Positions 1 through 10,521 of a stretch of 64,000 nt of DNA are shown piece after piece (the first letter of the stretch is position 1; every line of letters starts with the position of its first letter). Origin of the DNA: Cloacibacterium rupense. GTDB lineage: Bacteria > Bacteroidota > Bacteroidia > Flavobacteriales > Weeksellaceae. Made by a program: the position numbers and the translations under genes. The stretch lies in contig NZ_BMLV01000002.1 of assembly GCF_014645495.1 (NCBI RefSeq), positions 115,191 through 179,190 on the forward strand, given 5' to 3'. The notes below the pieces were generated by a model, which worked only from the letters and a program-made list of their open reading frames with translations, was not told where the DNA came from and made no database searches.

Positions 1-872
1 TTGATTCGTTTTTTACCACTGATGCTTCGGTAATCATTAAATATTTCAACTCTGAAAGTGATGCTAAAAATAACAGAAATCCTATCAACAGTTCATTAAC
101 GGTGACCAATTCTGGAACTTATTTCTTAAGATTTGAGAAAACTAATTCTTGCGCCAATTGGGCTCAATTAACAATAAATGTAAAAATACCGAAAGCTTCA
201 TCTACTTTAAAAGATGTTCAAATTTGTAAAGATGCTACCACAATTTTAGATGCTGGAACTGGCTTCAGCGCTTATCTTTGGAGCAATGGTGACACTACGC
301 AAACCACGTCTTTAGGCATCGGAAATCATTATGTAGATTTAACATTCAATGGTTGTACATACAGACAATTGGTTAATGTAACTGCGGCGGAAACTCCCAA
401 AATTGATAATATAGAAGTTACCGGAACTACAGCTAACATTACCGTTTCAGGAGGTTCAGCTCCATACCAATATTCTTTGGATGGCATTAATTTTCAAAAC
501 TCTAATATTTTTAAAAATATTCCTAGAGGAACTCATACAGTCTACGTAAAAGACAAAAATGGCTGTGAATTATTAGAAACAAAATTTCTAATCATTAACC
601 TTATCAATGCCATTACTCCGAATGGTGATGGCAAAAATGATTTCTTAGATTACTCTGATTTAAAAATTAAAGACCAAGTTTCAATTAAAATTTTTGACAG
701 ACAAGGTTCTCTAGTTTACCAATCAAACGGAAAAAACTACATTTGGGATGGAAAAGTATTCGGAAGAACAGCTACATCTGGCACCTATTGGTACATCATC
801 AGTTGGACAGAACCATTGACCCAAACACCGGTTTCTTTTACTGGCTGGATTTTAGTAAAGAATAGAAATTAA
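1..872 (+). CDS. T9SS type B sorting-domain protein (3' part only)
   Basis: The reading frame is open from the first base, so this is the C-terminal 290 or so residues of a larger protein; the internal ATG at 102 is not the start. The last 90 residues are a gliding-motility-type C-terminal (type B) sorting domain, opening with NAITPNGDGKNDF and ending GWILVKNRN. In this family that domain directs export through the type IX secretion system. Before it lies a repeat module with Cys pairs and the phrase LDAGTGFSAYLWSNG. The module is almost identical in DNA to part of the next gene, so the two are recent paralogues. Probably a secreted or surface protein; its N-terminal part and function are outside the window. 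Confidence 0.85.
   Translation, partial: DSFFTTDASVIIKYFNSESDAKNNRNPINSSLTVTNSGTYFLRFEKTNSCANWAQLTINVKIPKASSTLKDVQICKDATTILDAGTGFSAYLWSNGDTTQTTSLGIGNHYVDLTFNGCTYRQLVNVTAAETPKIDNIEVTGTTANITVSGGSAPYQYSLDGINFQNSNIFKNIPRGTHTVYVKDKNGCELLETKFLIINLINAITPNGDGKNDFLDYSDLKIKDQVSIKIFDRQGSLVYQSNGKNYIWDGKVFGRTATSGTYWYIISWTEPLTQTPVSFTGWILVKNRN
2..392 (+). repeat. Direct repeat copy 1 (391 bp, near-identical)
   Basis: Bases 2-392 match 4195-4585 with about nine mismatches counted by eye, six of them clustered in 13 bases near 230-242. The copies are 4193 bp apart in the same orientation, each inside a T9SS cargo gene. The left end of this copy may lie beyond the window. Confidence 0.95.
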
Positions 873-891
873 TTTTTTCTAAATTTTATAT

Positions 892-899
892 TACATTTG
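892..899 (+). promoter_or_regulatory. -7 promoter box TACATTTG
   Basis: TACATTTG fits the Bacteroidota -7 consensus TAnnTTTG and lies 17 bases before the ATG at 917. It gives the second paralogue its own promoter although it is only 44 bases behind the first. No clear -33 TTG was seen. Confidence 0.55.
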
Positions 900-916
900 T
901 AATAATTAAACAACAA

Positions 917-3900
917 ATGAAAAAATTACTACTCGGCTTTTTATTAATTTTCATTAATTCTTTTTTATACAGTCAATTTGATACAGAACATTGGTTTGCG
1001 CCTTTTGCCAATCAAAACAATCAAAGTACTGAACAATATTTATATTTATCAACAAATACAAGCAGTCCATTTAATGTTGACATATATAATAACAATCAAT
1101 TATTACAAAAAGTACAAATTAGTAAAGGAAATCCTGCTGTAATTCCAATTGACAGTGGCCTAATGTCCACATATCCAAATGATGATACTTTTTTAAACAA
1201 AGTAACTAAGAAAGGGCTACATTTGGTAGGCGAAAAAAAATTCTTTGCACATTATAGATTTTCTCTACCTAATCATGCAGAAATCATTACCTCTAAAGGA
1301 AAAGCAGGAGCTGGGAATCGTTTTTATGTAGTAACTCCCAAAAATCAAGTGCAAAACAATATTACCAATTCTACCTTTGGTATTATTGCCACAGAAAACC
1401 AAACAAACATAAAAATTTCCGGTTATGATCCTAATATTGTATTTTTCGGATTAGCTAGCACCCCAAGTGAAATTAATGTTACCTTAAATAAAGGCGAATC
1501 TTATATTGTAAGCCTAAAAAGTTCTGATGCTATTAAAAATAAAGATGGATTCTCAGGCACATATATTGAATCTGATAAGTCTATTAGCATAACAAATGGC
1601 AACATTAATGGAATGTACTCTCCCACTACTCCGAATAACAACTCTGATGCATTAATAGATCAAGCCATTCCGATTGATAGACTAGGCAAAGAATTTATTG
1701 TAATGAGTGGGTTTGGAAGCATATCTCCTAACAACAATATGATGGAAGAAGTTATAGTTCTGGCAACAGAGGATAACACAAATATTTACCTTAATGGCAG
1801 CTCAACTCCTTTTAATGCTGTTCCTCTAAAAAAAGGAGAATATGAAATAATTAATGATACCCCATCAGAAGGAGTTCACTATCAACAAAAAAATGGAGAT
1901 GCTTACACAATGTACGTTAAGACAAATAACAACGCTTATGTATATCAATTATTAGCAGGTGTCCCTAACAGCTATGCAACAGGAGGCTACAATATTGTAC
2001 CTCCTCTAATTTGTTTGCTTCCTAATAAAATAGAAGAATTTTCTCTAATTGATGAAATTGGATACAATAAATTTAATGTAAAAATGAACATCATTGCAGA
2101 AAAAGGAGCTAAAGTTTCTATGAATGGAACTCCAATTTCTTCTTCATTCGGTCCTTATACAGTAGATGGTACTAATCTTTGGGAAACCTACAGTGTTCCA
2201 AATGTCTCAGGTAATATTACTATTTCCGCTGATAAAGCAATTACAGCTGGTATTGCAGCAGGTAATGGAGCCGTAGGATATGGTGGTTATTTTGCAGGCT
2301 TTAATTCTAACCCTATCATTTCTAAAGGTGGAGATTGTGACAAAGGAAATATTACACTAGAAGTCGATGATACTTATGATTCATATCAATGGTATTTTAA
2401 TGGAACTCCTTATACTGGAAGCGGCGCAAACACCTATATAATTTCACCTACTGAAAGTGGTGACTACTATGTTAAAATTGTGAAAACAAATTGTGGTACT
2501 CAAGATTCGCCTATATATAGCTACCAAAGATGTCCTTTTAAAACAACAAATTCCATTGAGATTAGTAATTGTAATCCGACTTTCATTACACCAATTCCAA
2601 AATTTTCCACTTTTACACAAAATGTAAACGTTTCATCTGTTAAAATCTGGACACAGCCATCCAACGGAACAGTTACCATAAATAATTTAACAGGTGAAAT
2701 CACCTACACATTAACCAATTTTTCGGCAACAATAGATTCTTTTACTTATTACTTTTCAGGAACAGACCCTAAATTTCCAGACACAGAATATGTAACTGTA
2801 AATATAAAGATCAATCACCTCAAAACAATTACTGGTGAAGCTTTTGCCTGTATTAAACCTGATAAAACGGGTGACTTCGACCTTACACAAGCCAAAGTTT
2901 CTAATGATACAAACATTACTAATGTAGAATATTATGAAAATTATGACCCTACAACAAAGACCTTCTCTAATCTAATTTCAAATTTTAACAGTTATAATTC
3001 TATTCCCAAAACCATTTATGCGAAAGTAACCAATAGTTACGGATGTACTGATGTAGCAGAGATTAATCTTAAATTTTATCCAATACCAAATATAGACACT
3101 TTAAAATTTGATTCTATACTTTGTGACTCTGATTTTGATGGATTATATGAACCAGATTTTGATGAAATTTCTAAAACCATTGTAAGCAATTCTGCAGATT
3201 TTGACATTTACTTTTTTGACAATGCAGGGCTTAATTTCCCGGCGCTTCCTAAAGATTGGACTTATACTACTCTCACTAGAGTCTATGTATTAGTAGCCTC
3301 TAGAAACGGATGCACCAATGCTACAGGTTTTATTGATTTTAAAATCGGGAATAAAATTTCTATAAATCCTTATACAACTCAAGTTTGTGACGGCGATTTC
3401 AGCAATTCTGAAACCTTAAATCTAGCCAGTTATTTGCCTCAATTAACCTCGGAAACGGGTTATACTTATCAATTCTACGCCACTCAAAACGATGCTAATT
3501 TAGAACAAAATCCTATCCCTGATTCTCAAAATATTTCTGCTAACGCTACTTTCTTTGTCAGAATAAAAAAATCTGGAATTTGTGACAATATTGCTTCACT
3601 TACACTCAATTTCGGTCAGCCTTCCACATCTACTACTCTTCCTGCTGCAGTTACAGTCTGTGAAGGAAGCACTACCACTCTAGATGCAGGAACTGGTTTC
3701 ACTTCTTACCTTTGGAGCAATGGCGCAACTACTCAAACCATTACGGTTGGTAAAGGTGATTATTCTGTGGTTTTAACTTCTAATAACACTTGTACTTATA
3801 CCCAAAAAGTGAGCGTTGTAGAATCACCAAAAGCAATTGTAGATATTTCTAAATTTAATACGATTATTTGTGATGACAATCTAGATGGAACTATCGAAAT

Positions 3901-5071
3901 TAATCTCAATAATGTAACCTCTGCCATTCTTATCAACCCTGGGATTTATCGTGTAAAATACTATTTAAACGCTACAGATGCTAATGCAGGCAATGCTAAT
4001 TTCCTAAATTCTGATTGGTCTTTTTCTGCAGATACTACTATTTTTGCAAGAGTGGAATCTGATTTTTGTCCAGCTCAGATTTATCCTTTAGATTTTAAAT
4101 TCGGAAATAAAGTTACCCTACTTGCAAGTTCTATTTCTCAAGAAGTTTGTGATGATAATTTAGATGGAACAAAAGCTGTAAACCTTAAAGATTCTGATTC
4201 GTTTTTTACCACTGATGCTTCGGTAATCATTAAATATTTCAACTCTGAAAGTGATGCTAAAAATAACAGAAATCCTATCAACAGTTCATTAACGGTGACC
4301 AATTCTGGAACTTATTTCTTAAGATTTGAGAAAGCTAATTCTTGCGCCAATTGGGCTCAATTAACAATAAATGTAAAAATACCGAAAGCTTCATCTACTT
4401 TAAAAGATGTTCAAATTTGTAAAAATGCCAATACTCTTTTAGATGCTGGAACTGGCTTCAGCGCTTATCTTTGGAGCAATGGAGACACCACGCAAACCAC
4501 GTCTTTAGGCATCGGAAATCATTATGTAGATTTAACATTCAATGGTTGTACATACAGACAATTGGTTAATGTAACTGCGGCGGAAGACCCACTCATAGAA
4601 AGTATAACGGTAAACGAAAATACCATTACTATTAATGTAACTGGGGGAACTCTACCATACTCTTATTCTATAGATGGAATTAATTATCAATCATCTAATG
4701 TATTTACAAATCTTAGAAGAGGCTTACAAACTGCTTATGTGAAAGGAGCTGAACTTTGTACTCCTGTTGAGAAACAATTCTTAGTCCTTAATTTGATTAA
4801 TGCAATCACCCCAAATGGAGATGGTATAAATGACGTTTTAGATTACTCGGATCTTAGAATTAAAAAAGATGTAAAAATTCTAGTTTTTGATCGTTATGGT
4901 AGCCAAATTTATTCTAGCCAAAACACCAATTCTTTTGTCTGGAACGGAAAATCTTCATACAATAGAGCAATCGCTACAGGTACATATTGGTATGTTTTAG
5001 AATGGATTGAGCCAGACACAAACATTAAAATGAACTACAAAGGTTGGATTCTTGTAAAAAATAGAAATTAA
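917..5071 (+). CDS. T9SS type B sorting-domain protein, IgGFc-binding-like N-terminus
   Basis: A 1384-residue secreted protein. Residues 1-19 form a lipoprotein-free signal peptide ending FLYSQ. Residues of about 100-460 (with RFYVVTP and LGKEFIVMSG) resemble the IgGFc-binding N-terminal region found in many bacterial surface proteins; this is a family-level guess. The middle (about 470-1290) holds immunoglobulin-like and Cys-containing modules with repeated CDDNLDGT and LDAGTGF...YLWSNG phrases. The last 90 residues are a type B T9SS sorting domain (TPNGDGIND, ends GWILVKNRN). Family knowledge predicts export across the outer membrane by T9SS. It sits between two paralogues, 44 bases after one and 18 bases before the other. 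The natural ligand is unknown and IgG binding should not be assumed. Confidence 0.85.
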   Translation: MKKLLLGFLLIFINSFLYSQFDTEHWFAPFANQNNQSTEQYLYLSTNTSSPFNVDIYNNNQLLQKVQISKGNPAVIPIDSGLMSTYPNDDTFLNKVTKKGLHLVGEKKFFAHYRFSLPNHAEIITSKGKAGAGNRFYVVTPKNQVQNNITNSTFGIIATENQTNIKISGYDPNIVFFGLASTPSEINVTLNKGESYIVSLKSSDAIKNKDGFSGTYIESDKSISITNGNINGMYSPTTPNNNSDALIDQAIPIDRLGKEFIVMSGFGSISPNNNMMEEVIVLATEDNTNIYLNGSSTPFNAVPLKKGEYEIINDTPSEGVHYQQKNGDAYTMYVKTNNNAYVYQLLAGVPNSYATGGYNIVPPLICLLPNKIEEFSLIDEIGYNKFNVKMNIIAEKGAKVSMNGTPISSSFGPYTVDGTNLWETYSVPNVSGNITISADKAITAGIAAGNGAVGYGGYFAGFNSNPIISKGGDCDKGNITLEVDDTYDSYQWYFNGTPYTGSGANTYIISPTESGDYYVKIVKTNCGTQDSPIYSYQRCPFKTTNSIEISNCNPTFITPIPKFSTFTQNVNVSSVKIWTQPSNGTVTINNLTGEITYTLTNFSATIDSFTYYFSGTDPKFPDTEYVTVNIKINHLKTITGEAFACIKPDKTGDFDLTQAKVSNDTNITNVEYYENYDPTTKTFSNLISNFNSYNSIPKTIYAKVTNSYGCTDVAEINLKFYPIPNIDTLKFDSILCDSDFDGLYEPDFDEISKTIVSNSADFDIYFFDNAGLNFPALPKDWTYTTLTRVYVLVASRNGCTNATGFIDFKIGNKISINPYTTQVCDGDFSNSETLNLASYLPQLTSETGYTYQFYATQNDANLEQNPIPDSQNISANATFFVRIKKSGICDNIASLTLNFGQPSTSTTLPAAVTVCEGSTTTLDAGTGFTSYLWSNGATTQTITVGKGDYSVVLTSNNTCTYTQKVSVVESPKAIVDISKFNTIICDDNLDGTIEINLNNVTSAILINPGIYRVKYYLNATDANAGNANFLNSDWSFSADTTIFARVESDFCPAQIYPLDFKFGNKVTLLASSISQEVCDDNLDGTKAVNLKDSDSFFTTDASVIIKYFNSESDAKNNRNPINSSLTVTNSGTYFLRFEKANSCANWAQLTINVKIPKASSTLKDVQICKNANTLLDAGTGFSAYLWSNGDTTQTTSLGIGNHYVDLTFNGCTYRQLVNVTAAEDPLIESITVNENTITINVTGGTLPYSYSIDGINYQSSNVFTNLRRGLQTAYVKGAELCTPVEKQFLVLNLINAITPNGDGINDVLDYSDLRIKKDVKILVFDRYGSQIYSSQNTNSFVWNGKSSYNRAIATGTYWYVLEWIEPDTNIKMNYKGWILVKNRN
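4195..4585 (+). repeat. Direct repeat copy 2 (391 bp, near-identical)
   Basis: Second copy of the block at 2-392, coding for the last Cys-containing module before the sorting domain. Identity stops abruptly after the codons for TAAE; the sorting domains that follow are clearly diverged between the two genes. Confidence 0.95.
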
Positions 5072-5089
5072 TTTTTTTATATTTACAAG

Positions 5090-7648
5090 ATGATTGTTAG
5101 AAAAATAATAATAATTTTTATCTTTTCCCTTTCAATAATTACAGTTAGGGCGCAATTAGATTTAGAGCATTGGTTTCCTCCTTTTTTCCAAAGCGTGAGT
5201 GGCACTGCTATTTCTGAAATTAAAATTTATCTCTCTACTGATAAAATTAAACCTTTCAAAATAAACATTTACAATCATAATGTTATAGTAGATACTGTAA
5301 TTCTTAGTAATTCTAAACCTATAGAATATACTCTGAAAGATGACACCATGATTAGAACCAACCTAGAGAGAAAAACCATGACAAGACTAGGAATGGGATT
5401 TTATATCGCAGGTGAACAAAGTTTTTATGCTAGTCTTAGAATGCAAGATACCTATTCCGAAATCATTGCTTCTAAAGGCAAATCTGCTCTGGGAAAAGAA
5501 TTTTACGTTGTAAATGATCAAGTCATTCTATATGAAGACCCTACTCTACCTCTCTCTTCACAGAATGCCGTTAAAATGAATTACCAAGCTTCTATTTTAG
5601 CAACTAAAGATAACACCCATATCAAAATATTCAATTACAATAAAAATTTAGTTTTTGCAGACGGAAGTACTGATGATATTTTAAGTATAACTCTTAATAG
5701 AGGAGAGTCCTATATTTTAGCAGCTTTAAAAATAGACAATAAGAGCCCTAACAGGCCTCACCCTGTATTGGATGACAATGATCCAAATCTTATAGGAGCT
5801 AAAATTGTTTCAGATGAGCCTATTGTAGTAAACAATGGAAATTTTTTAAGTCAAGACTTAGGAGAAGCAGCAGGAAATATCAATCTAGATCAATCTGTAC
5901 CAACAACAAAACTTGGCAAAGAATATTTTGTTGTCAATGGAATGACGGTAGCAGAATCTGCAATGGAAAAAGTAATTATAGTTGCTACTAAGGACAATAC
6001 AAAAGTCTATTTTAATGATGAAACAAACTCAACAGTTTCACTTAACGAAGGACAATATTTCATAGGTCCTTATCCCAACAAATTTAAAATTGGCAACGAA
6101 CAAACGTTCGTAAATACTGAACCTAAACAAATTCCCACAAAAGGAATGTACATTAGAGCTTCTAACCCAATATATTTATATCAAATGATTGGCGGTTTTA
6201 ATGACATGCCAAGAGGACCTGCACTACCTAAAATAGAGAGAACAAGTGGTATGACTTTCTCTTATCCTTTAGATATTGATTATTTACCTCATGAAAAACC
6301 AAATCTCATACAAGTTCCATTCATCAATAAAATCGGAAAATTCACAAATGATGTAAAACTCACAATAAAAAGCCCCGAAAATGCAAAAATATACCTTAAT
6401 GGTTCTTTGCTTGGTAGTGGCTCGCCAATGATTGGCAAACCTGGGTGGAAATACCATACATACCCCTATCTGTCATCTAACCCAGAAATTCAATCTGATA
6501 AAAGTTTAAATATAGATGCTGTAGGAGGAACAGCTTACACAGGTTTCGCTAGCAGCTATACAGGATTTTCTCATGACCCTTATATTGCTAAAAACGGAAC
6601 ATGCATTCAAGAATCTGTAATCCTAAATGTTAGCAACAAAGATTTCGAAATTATTCAATGGCAATTGAATGGGGCTGATATACTTGGTGCTAATTCTCAG
6701 ACCTACATTCCCACTACCCCAGGGAACTACAGATGTAAACTAACATACGCTTACGGCGATTTTAATTATTATACTAATGAAATATTCATAGACAACTGTC
6801 CATATCAAATTACCGAAAAAAACCTCGAAAACATTTGCGCTAATAAACAGTTTATTATCTCGCCTCAGTTTAGTCCTCCTTATGCTAAATATGATATTAT
6901 TAAGACTGAAATCCTTACTCCTCCCTATCTTGGGAGTGCCCAACTTAACGACATTGATATAATTGTAAAAATAGACAAAGACTTCTCTGGCGAAAATAGA
7001 ATTATATATAAAATAACTTCTAGCAATGGTTTTTACGAAATAGTAAATGCTAAATTCAGAATATATAGTCTCCCAAATCCTATTATAGTGTCCCCAATTG
7101 ACCCAATAGGAATAGATAACAACAAATACATTTATAATCTAAATGATGCACTTGTTCTAACTAATAACCATGCAGTGACATACAAGTTTTTTAATTCAGA
7201 AAATGATGCTTTAAATAACTTAAACGAAATTAAAAAGCCGAATACTTATATTACAATCCAAAAACATCTATACGTGAAAGCAATTAATGCCAATAATTGT
7301 TTTTCAGTTTTCGAACTCAAACTTAATCAACCAGGTTTACCACCAACATCAGAGCCAGATTCTACAGTATTCCCTAACACATTTACTCCTAATGATGATG
7401 GCTATAATGATGTATGGAGCTTTGAACTTCTTGAAGATTATACCAATCTACAAGTCATTATTTTTGATAAACAAGGAAGCAAAGTTTACGAATATTCTAA
7501 GGGAAAACCATTCTATTGGGACGGAAGAAACTTTTCTGGAGCCAAACTTCCCACTGGTGTATATTGGGTCATCTTAAAAGGAATTAATCCTGATAAAAAT
7601 GAAATTCTAAATAAATCTCAATGGCTTTACCTTAAAAATAGAAATTAA
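5090..7648 (+). CDS. T9SS type B sorting-domain protein, third paralogue
   Basis: An 852-residue secreted protein. Residues 1-21 are a signal peptide ending TVRAQ, followed by LDLEHWFPPF, matching FDTEHWFAPF in the preceding protein. The region with KEFYVVND and LGKEYFVVNG matches the same IgGFc-binding-like domain. The C-terminal 90 residues form a type B sorting domain (NTFTPNDDGYNDVW, ends LYLKNRN). It lacks most of the repeated Cys modules of its neighbour, which explains the shorter length. The start lies 18 bases after the previous stop, so co-transcription is likely. It is probably a surface or secreted binding protein of unknown ligand. Confidence 0.83.
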   Translation: MIVRKIIIIFIFSLSIITVRAQLDLEHWFPPFFQSVSGTAISEIKIYLSTDKIKPFKINIYNHNVIVDTVILSNSKPIEYTLKDDTMIRTNLERKTMTRLGMGFYIAGEQSFYASLRMQDTYSEIIASKGKSALGKEFYVVNDQVILYEDPTLPLSSQNAVKMNYQASILATKDNTHIKIFNYNKNLVFADGSTDDILSITLNRGESYILAALKIDNKSPNRPHPVLDDNDPNLIGAKIVSDEPIVVNNGNFLSQDLGEAAGNINLDQSVPTTKLGKEYFVVNGMTVAESAMEKVIIVATKDNTKVYFNDETNSTVSLNEGQYFIGPYPNKFKIGNEQTFVNTEPKQIPTKGMYIRASNPIYLYQMIGGFNDMPRGPALPKIERTSGMTFSYPLDIDYLPHEKPNLIQVPFINKIGKFTNDVKLTIKSPENAKIYLNGSLLGSGSPMIGKPGWKYHTYPYLSSNPEIQSDKSLNIDAVGGTAYTGFASSYTGFSHDPYIAKNGTCIQESVILNVSNKDFEIIQWQLNGADILGANSQTYIPTTPGNYRCKLTYAYGDFNYYTNEIFIDNCPYQITEKNLENICANKQFIISPQFSPPYAKYDIIKTEILTPPYLGSAQLNDIDIIVKIDKDFSGENRIIYKITSSNGFYEIVNAKFRIYSLPNPIIVSPIDPIGIDNNKYIYNLNDALVLTNNHAVTYKFFNSENDALNNLNEIKKPNTYITIQKHLYVKAINANNCFSVFELKLNQPGLPPTSEPDSTVFPNTFTPNDDGYNDVWSFELLEDYTNLQVIIFDKQGSKVYEYSKGKPFYWDGRNFSGAKLPTGVYWVILKGINPDKNEILNKSQWLYLKNRN

Positions 7649-7696
7649 TTTATTATTAAATTTTATCTAAAATTTTCATTATTAAAAATAATACTT

Positions 7697-7704
7697 TAAT
7701 TTTG
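7697..7704 (+). promoter_or_regulatory. -7 promoter box for guaB
   Basis: TAATTTTG fits TAnnTTTG and lies 14 bases before the guaB ATG, giving a very short leader. No good -33 TTG was seen. Confidence 0.6.
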
Positions 7705-7718
7705 CAAAGAAAGTAAAG

Positions 7719-9179
7719 ATGAGTATTCACAGTAAAATTGTAGAAACTGCCATCACTTTCGATGACGTTCTTCTTATCCCTTCTTATTCAGAAGTTTTAC
7801 CTAATCAGGTTTCTCTTAAATCTAGAATTTCAAATAAAATCACGCTTAATGTACCGATCGTTTCTGCTGCTATGGACACAGTAACGGAAGCTGAATTGGC
7901 GATTGCATTAGCAAGAGTAGGTGGTCTTGGTTTCATTCATAAAAATATGCCAATCTCTGAACAAGCGGCACAAGTAAACCGTGTAAAACGTTCAGAAAAC
8001 GGAATGATTTCAGACCCTGTAACCCTTACCAAAGACCATACTTTAGCAGAAGCTAAAGAATTAATGGCAAGATTTAAAATCTCTGGTCTTCCCGTTGTAG
8101 ATGCTGAAAATAAATTAATTGGCATCATCACCAATCGTGATGTAAAATATCAGGAAAACCTGAACGCCAAAGTAGAAGAATTGATGACCAAAGAAAATCT
8201 CATCACTTCTGATAAATCTACCACGCTAGAACAAGCAAAAGAAATTCTTCTAAAAAATAGAATAGAAAAATTGCCAATCGTAGATGCAGAAAATCATTTG
8301 GTTGGTTTAATTACGATTAAAGATATAGACAATCAATTAGAATATCCTTATGCTAACAAAGACCAAAACGGAAGGTTAATTGTAGGTGCAGGTGTTGGCG
8401 TTGGTGAAGACACTATAGAACGTGTAACTGCTTTAGTAGAAGCTGGTGTAGATATTATCGCCGTAGATTCTGCTCACGGTCATTCAAAAGGGGTTTTAGA
8501 TAAAATTTCAGAAATTAGAAATGCATTTCCAGAACTAGATATCGTAGGTGGAAACATTGTAACTGCAGATGCTGCCGAAGCATTGATAAAAGCAGGCGCA
8601 AATGTCTTGAAAGTAGGCGTTGGCCCCGGTTCTATCTGTACTACCAGAGTAGTAGCAGGAGTTGGCGTTCCTCAGTTATCTGCCATTTATAATGTTTACG
8701 AAAAAGCCAAAGAATACAACGTAGCGGTAATTGCAGATGGTGGTATCAAATTATCTGGAGACATTGTAAAAGCAATAGCTTCTGGTGCTGGCGCTGTAAT
8801 GCTAGGTTCTCTTTTGGCAGGAACAGAAGAAGCTCCAGGTGACGAAATTATCTTTCAAGGTAGAAAATTCAAATCTTATCAAGGAATGGGAAGTTTAGCT
8901 GCAATGAAACGTGGCGGAAAAGAACGTTATTTTCAGTCTGAAGCTAAAAAATTTGTACCTGAAGGAATTGAAGGTAGAGTTCCTCATAAAGGAAAATTAG
9001 AAGATGTAATATTCCAATTAACTGGTGGTATAAGAGCGGGTATGGGATACTGTGGAACTAAAGACATAGAAACCTTACAAAAAGAAGGGAAAATGGTGAT
9101 GATTACAGGTTCTGGACTTAAAGAATCTCATCCTCACGATGTAATTATTACTCAAGAAGCGCCTAATTATTCTTTGTAA
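7719..9179 (+). CDS. guaB: IMP dehydrogenase
   Basis: Oxidises IMP to XMP with NAD+, the committed step of GMP synthesis, in the cytoplasm. At 486 residues it has the full family length. The barrel starts at [14 protein letters not shown] (residues 13-26). Two CBS regulatory domains fill about residues 95-205. The catalytic loop is GPGSICTTR with the nucleophile Cys307. The flap segment carries [11 protein letters not shown]. It is a single-gene unit with its own promoter box and a strong terminator immediately downstream, convergent with the MFS gene. Confidence 0.98.
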   Translation: MSIHSKIVETAITFDDVLLIPSYSEVLPNQVSLKSRISNKITLNVPIVSAAMDTVTEAELAIALARVGGLGFIHKNMPISEQAAQVNRVKRSENGMISDPVTLTKDHTLAEAKELMARFKISGLPVVDAENKLIGIITNRDVKYQENLNAKVEELMTKENLITSDKSTTLEQAKEILLKNRIEKLPIVDAENHLVGLITIKDIDNQLEYPYANKDQNGRLIVGAGVGVGEDTIERVTALVEAGVDIIAVDSAHGHSKGVLDKISEIRNAFPELDIVGGNIVTADAAEALIKAGANVLKVGVGPGSICTTRVVAGVGVPQLSAIYNVYEKAKEYNVAVIADGGIKLSGDIVKAIASGAGAVMLGSLLAGTEEAPGDEIIFQGRKFKSYQGMGSLAAMKRGGKERYFQSEAKKFVPEGIEGRVPHKGKLEDVIFQLTGGIRAGMGYCGTKDIETLQKEGKMVMITGSGLKESHPHDVIITQEAPNYSL

Positions 9180-9200
9180 AATACTTCTTTAAAAATATGA

Positions 9201-9230
9201 AACCTCAAAGTTTTGCTTTGAGGTTTTTTA
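9201..9230 (+). terminator. Bidirectional intrinsic terminator
   Basis: Stem AACCTCAAAG / CTTTGAGGTT with a TTTTG loop, followed by a T run on the plus strand and preceded by A-rich sequence. It ends guaB and can also serve the convergent MFS gene, which stops at 9271. Confidence 0.9.
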
Positions 9231-9270
9231 TTAATTTCTTGAATATCAATTTTTCAAATTATCTCCTTTA

Positions 9271-10494
9271 TTAAACTACCTTCTTATCATTCTTCACAAA
9301 AAAAGTAAGCAAAATTCCAATTAAAATTAAAACCAAAGCCACCATGAAAGAATTGGTTCCAGCTTCAGCACCAAAATGGTCTTTCATATACGCTGTAATT
9401 TGTGGCCCTAAAATCCCTCCAACACCCCAAGCTGTTAACGCTACGCCGTACATTGTTGCCATTAATTTTGCGCCATAAGATTCTTTAACCAAAGAAGGAA
9501 TCACCCCGAAAGCGCCACCATAGTTTAATAAAACAATACAAACGCCTACTGAAAATATCATCGGATTTTTTGTAAAAATTAATCCTGCAAAAACCAAAGC
9601 TTCTACTATTAATAGAATTCTAAATGTATTAATTCTTCCCAATTTATCTGATGCGCTTCCCCAAACAAATCTTCCCAACCCGTTGAATAATGCACTCAAT
9701 GCAATGAGTGTAGCACCTTTATGCTCTAGAGTTAGTTGGTCTGTGAGTCCTCCTGCTTTTAATAAATCTTGTAAAAGAGGCGACTGAAAAGATATGAAAA
9801 TCATTCCTGCAATTACTGCAAACGTGAACATTATCCAAATAAATATGAAATTTTTAGAAAATATTTCGGGTAAAGCATTTACTTTTTCATCTGTAACTTC
9901 TGCCGTTTTTTCCTGCACTGGCATCGACAAAAAATTTGCGAATAATGGTAAGAAAACCAACATGATTATTCCTATGGCTAAGAAAGTTTTGGGTAAACTA
10001 TTTTCAAAATAATTCAAGAAAACAGGCGCTAATAATTTCGCCATTAGTAAAGCTCCTAAGCCAAAACCCATTACTACCATTCCTGTTACCAGACCTTGTT
10101 TATCTGGAAACCATTTAGAAGCTACTGCAACCGGTGTTACATATGCTAAACCTAATCCTATTCCGCCTACAATTCCGTATCCGAAATACAATAAAGGCAA
10201 ACTCTCATTTTTTAAGGCAAAATAAGAAATAATGTAACCCAAAGAATACAAAACAGAACCAATAAGCGCTAATTTTCTAGAACCATATTTTGGTAAATTA
10301 ATACCGCCCCAACTTGCCGTAATACCAAGCATAAAAATGGCGATACTAAAAGTCCAAGCTGTTTCAGAATTAGACCAACCGAAAGTTTCTGTTACCTTTC
10401 CTTGAAAAAAACTCCACGCATAAACCGTTCCTAGAAACAAATGTACCAAGGTTGCCATTACTGCGATAAACCATCTTTTCCCTGAATTTTGCAT
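9271..10494 (-). CDS. OFA-type MFS transporter
   Basis: A 407-residue inner-membrane transporter of the major facilitator superfamily with about 12 membrane segments. The arrangement (WFIAVMATLVHLFLGTVYAWS at the N-terminus, the GYGIVGGIGLGLAYVTPVAVASKWFPD region, and GRFVWGSASDKLGR in the middle loop) resembles the oxalate/formate antiporter (OFA) family. The substrate cannot be read from sequence and need not be oxalate. A TTG start at 10524 would add ten residues, but that TTG lies inside the -7 promoter box, so the ATG at 10494 is chosen. Confidence 0.85.
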   Translation of the reverse strand: MQNSGKRWFIAVMATLVHLFLGTVYAWSFFQGKVTETFGWSNSETAWTFSIAIFMLGITASWGGINLPKYGSRKLALIGSVLYSLGYIISYFALKNESLPLLYFGYGIVGGIGLGLAYVTPVAVASKWFPDKQGLVTGMVVMGFGLGALLMAKLLAPVFLNYFENSLPKTFLAIGIIMLVFLPLFANFLSMPVQEKTAEVTDEKVNALPEIFSKNFIFIWIMFTFAVIAGMIFISFQSPLLQDLLKAGGLTDQLTLEHKGATLIALSALFNGLGRFVWGSASDKLGRINTFRILLIVEALVFAGLIFTKNPMIFSVGVCIVLLNYGGAFGVIPSLVKESYGAKLMATMYGVALTAWGVGGILGPQITAYMKDHFGAEAGTNSFMVALVLILIGILLTFFVKNDKKVV

Positions 10495-10521
10495 TGCTGT
10501 TTTATTTAAAATTAGACGCTG

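Noticed and set aside
102-872. ATG at 102 as the start of the first gene
   Set aside because: The frame is open to base 3 and continues the module found inside the paralogue at 4195, so the ATG is internal.
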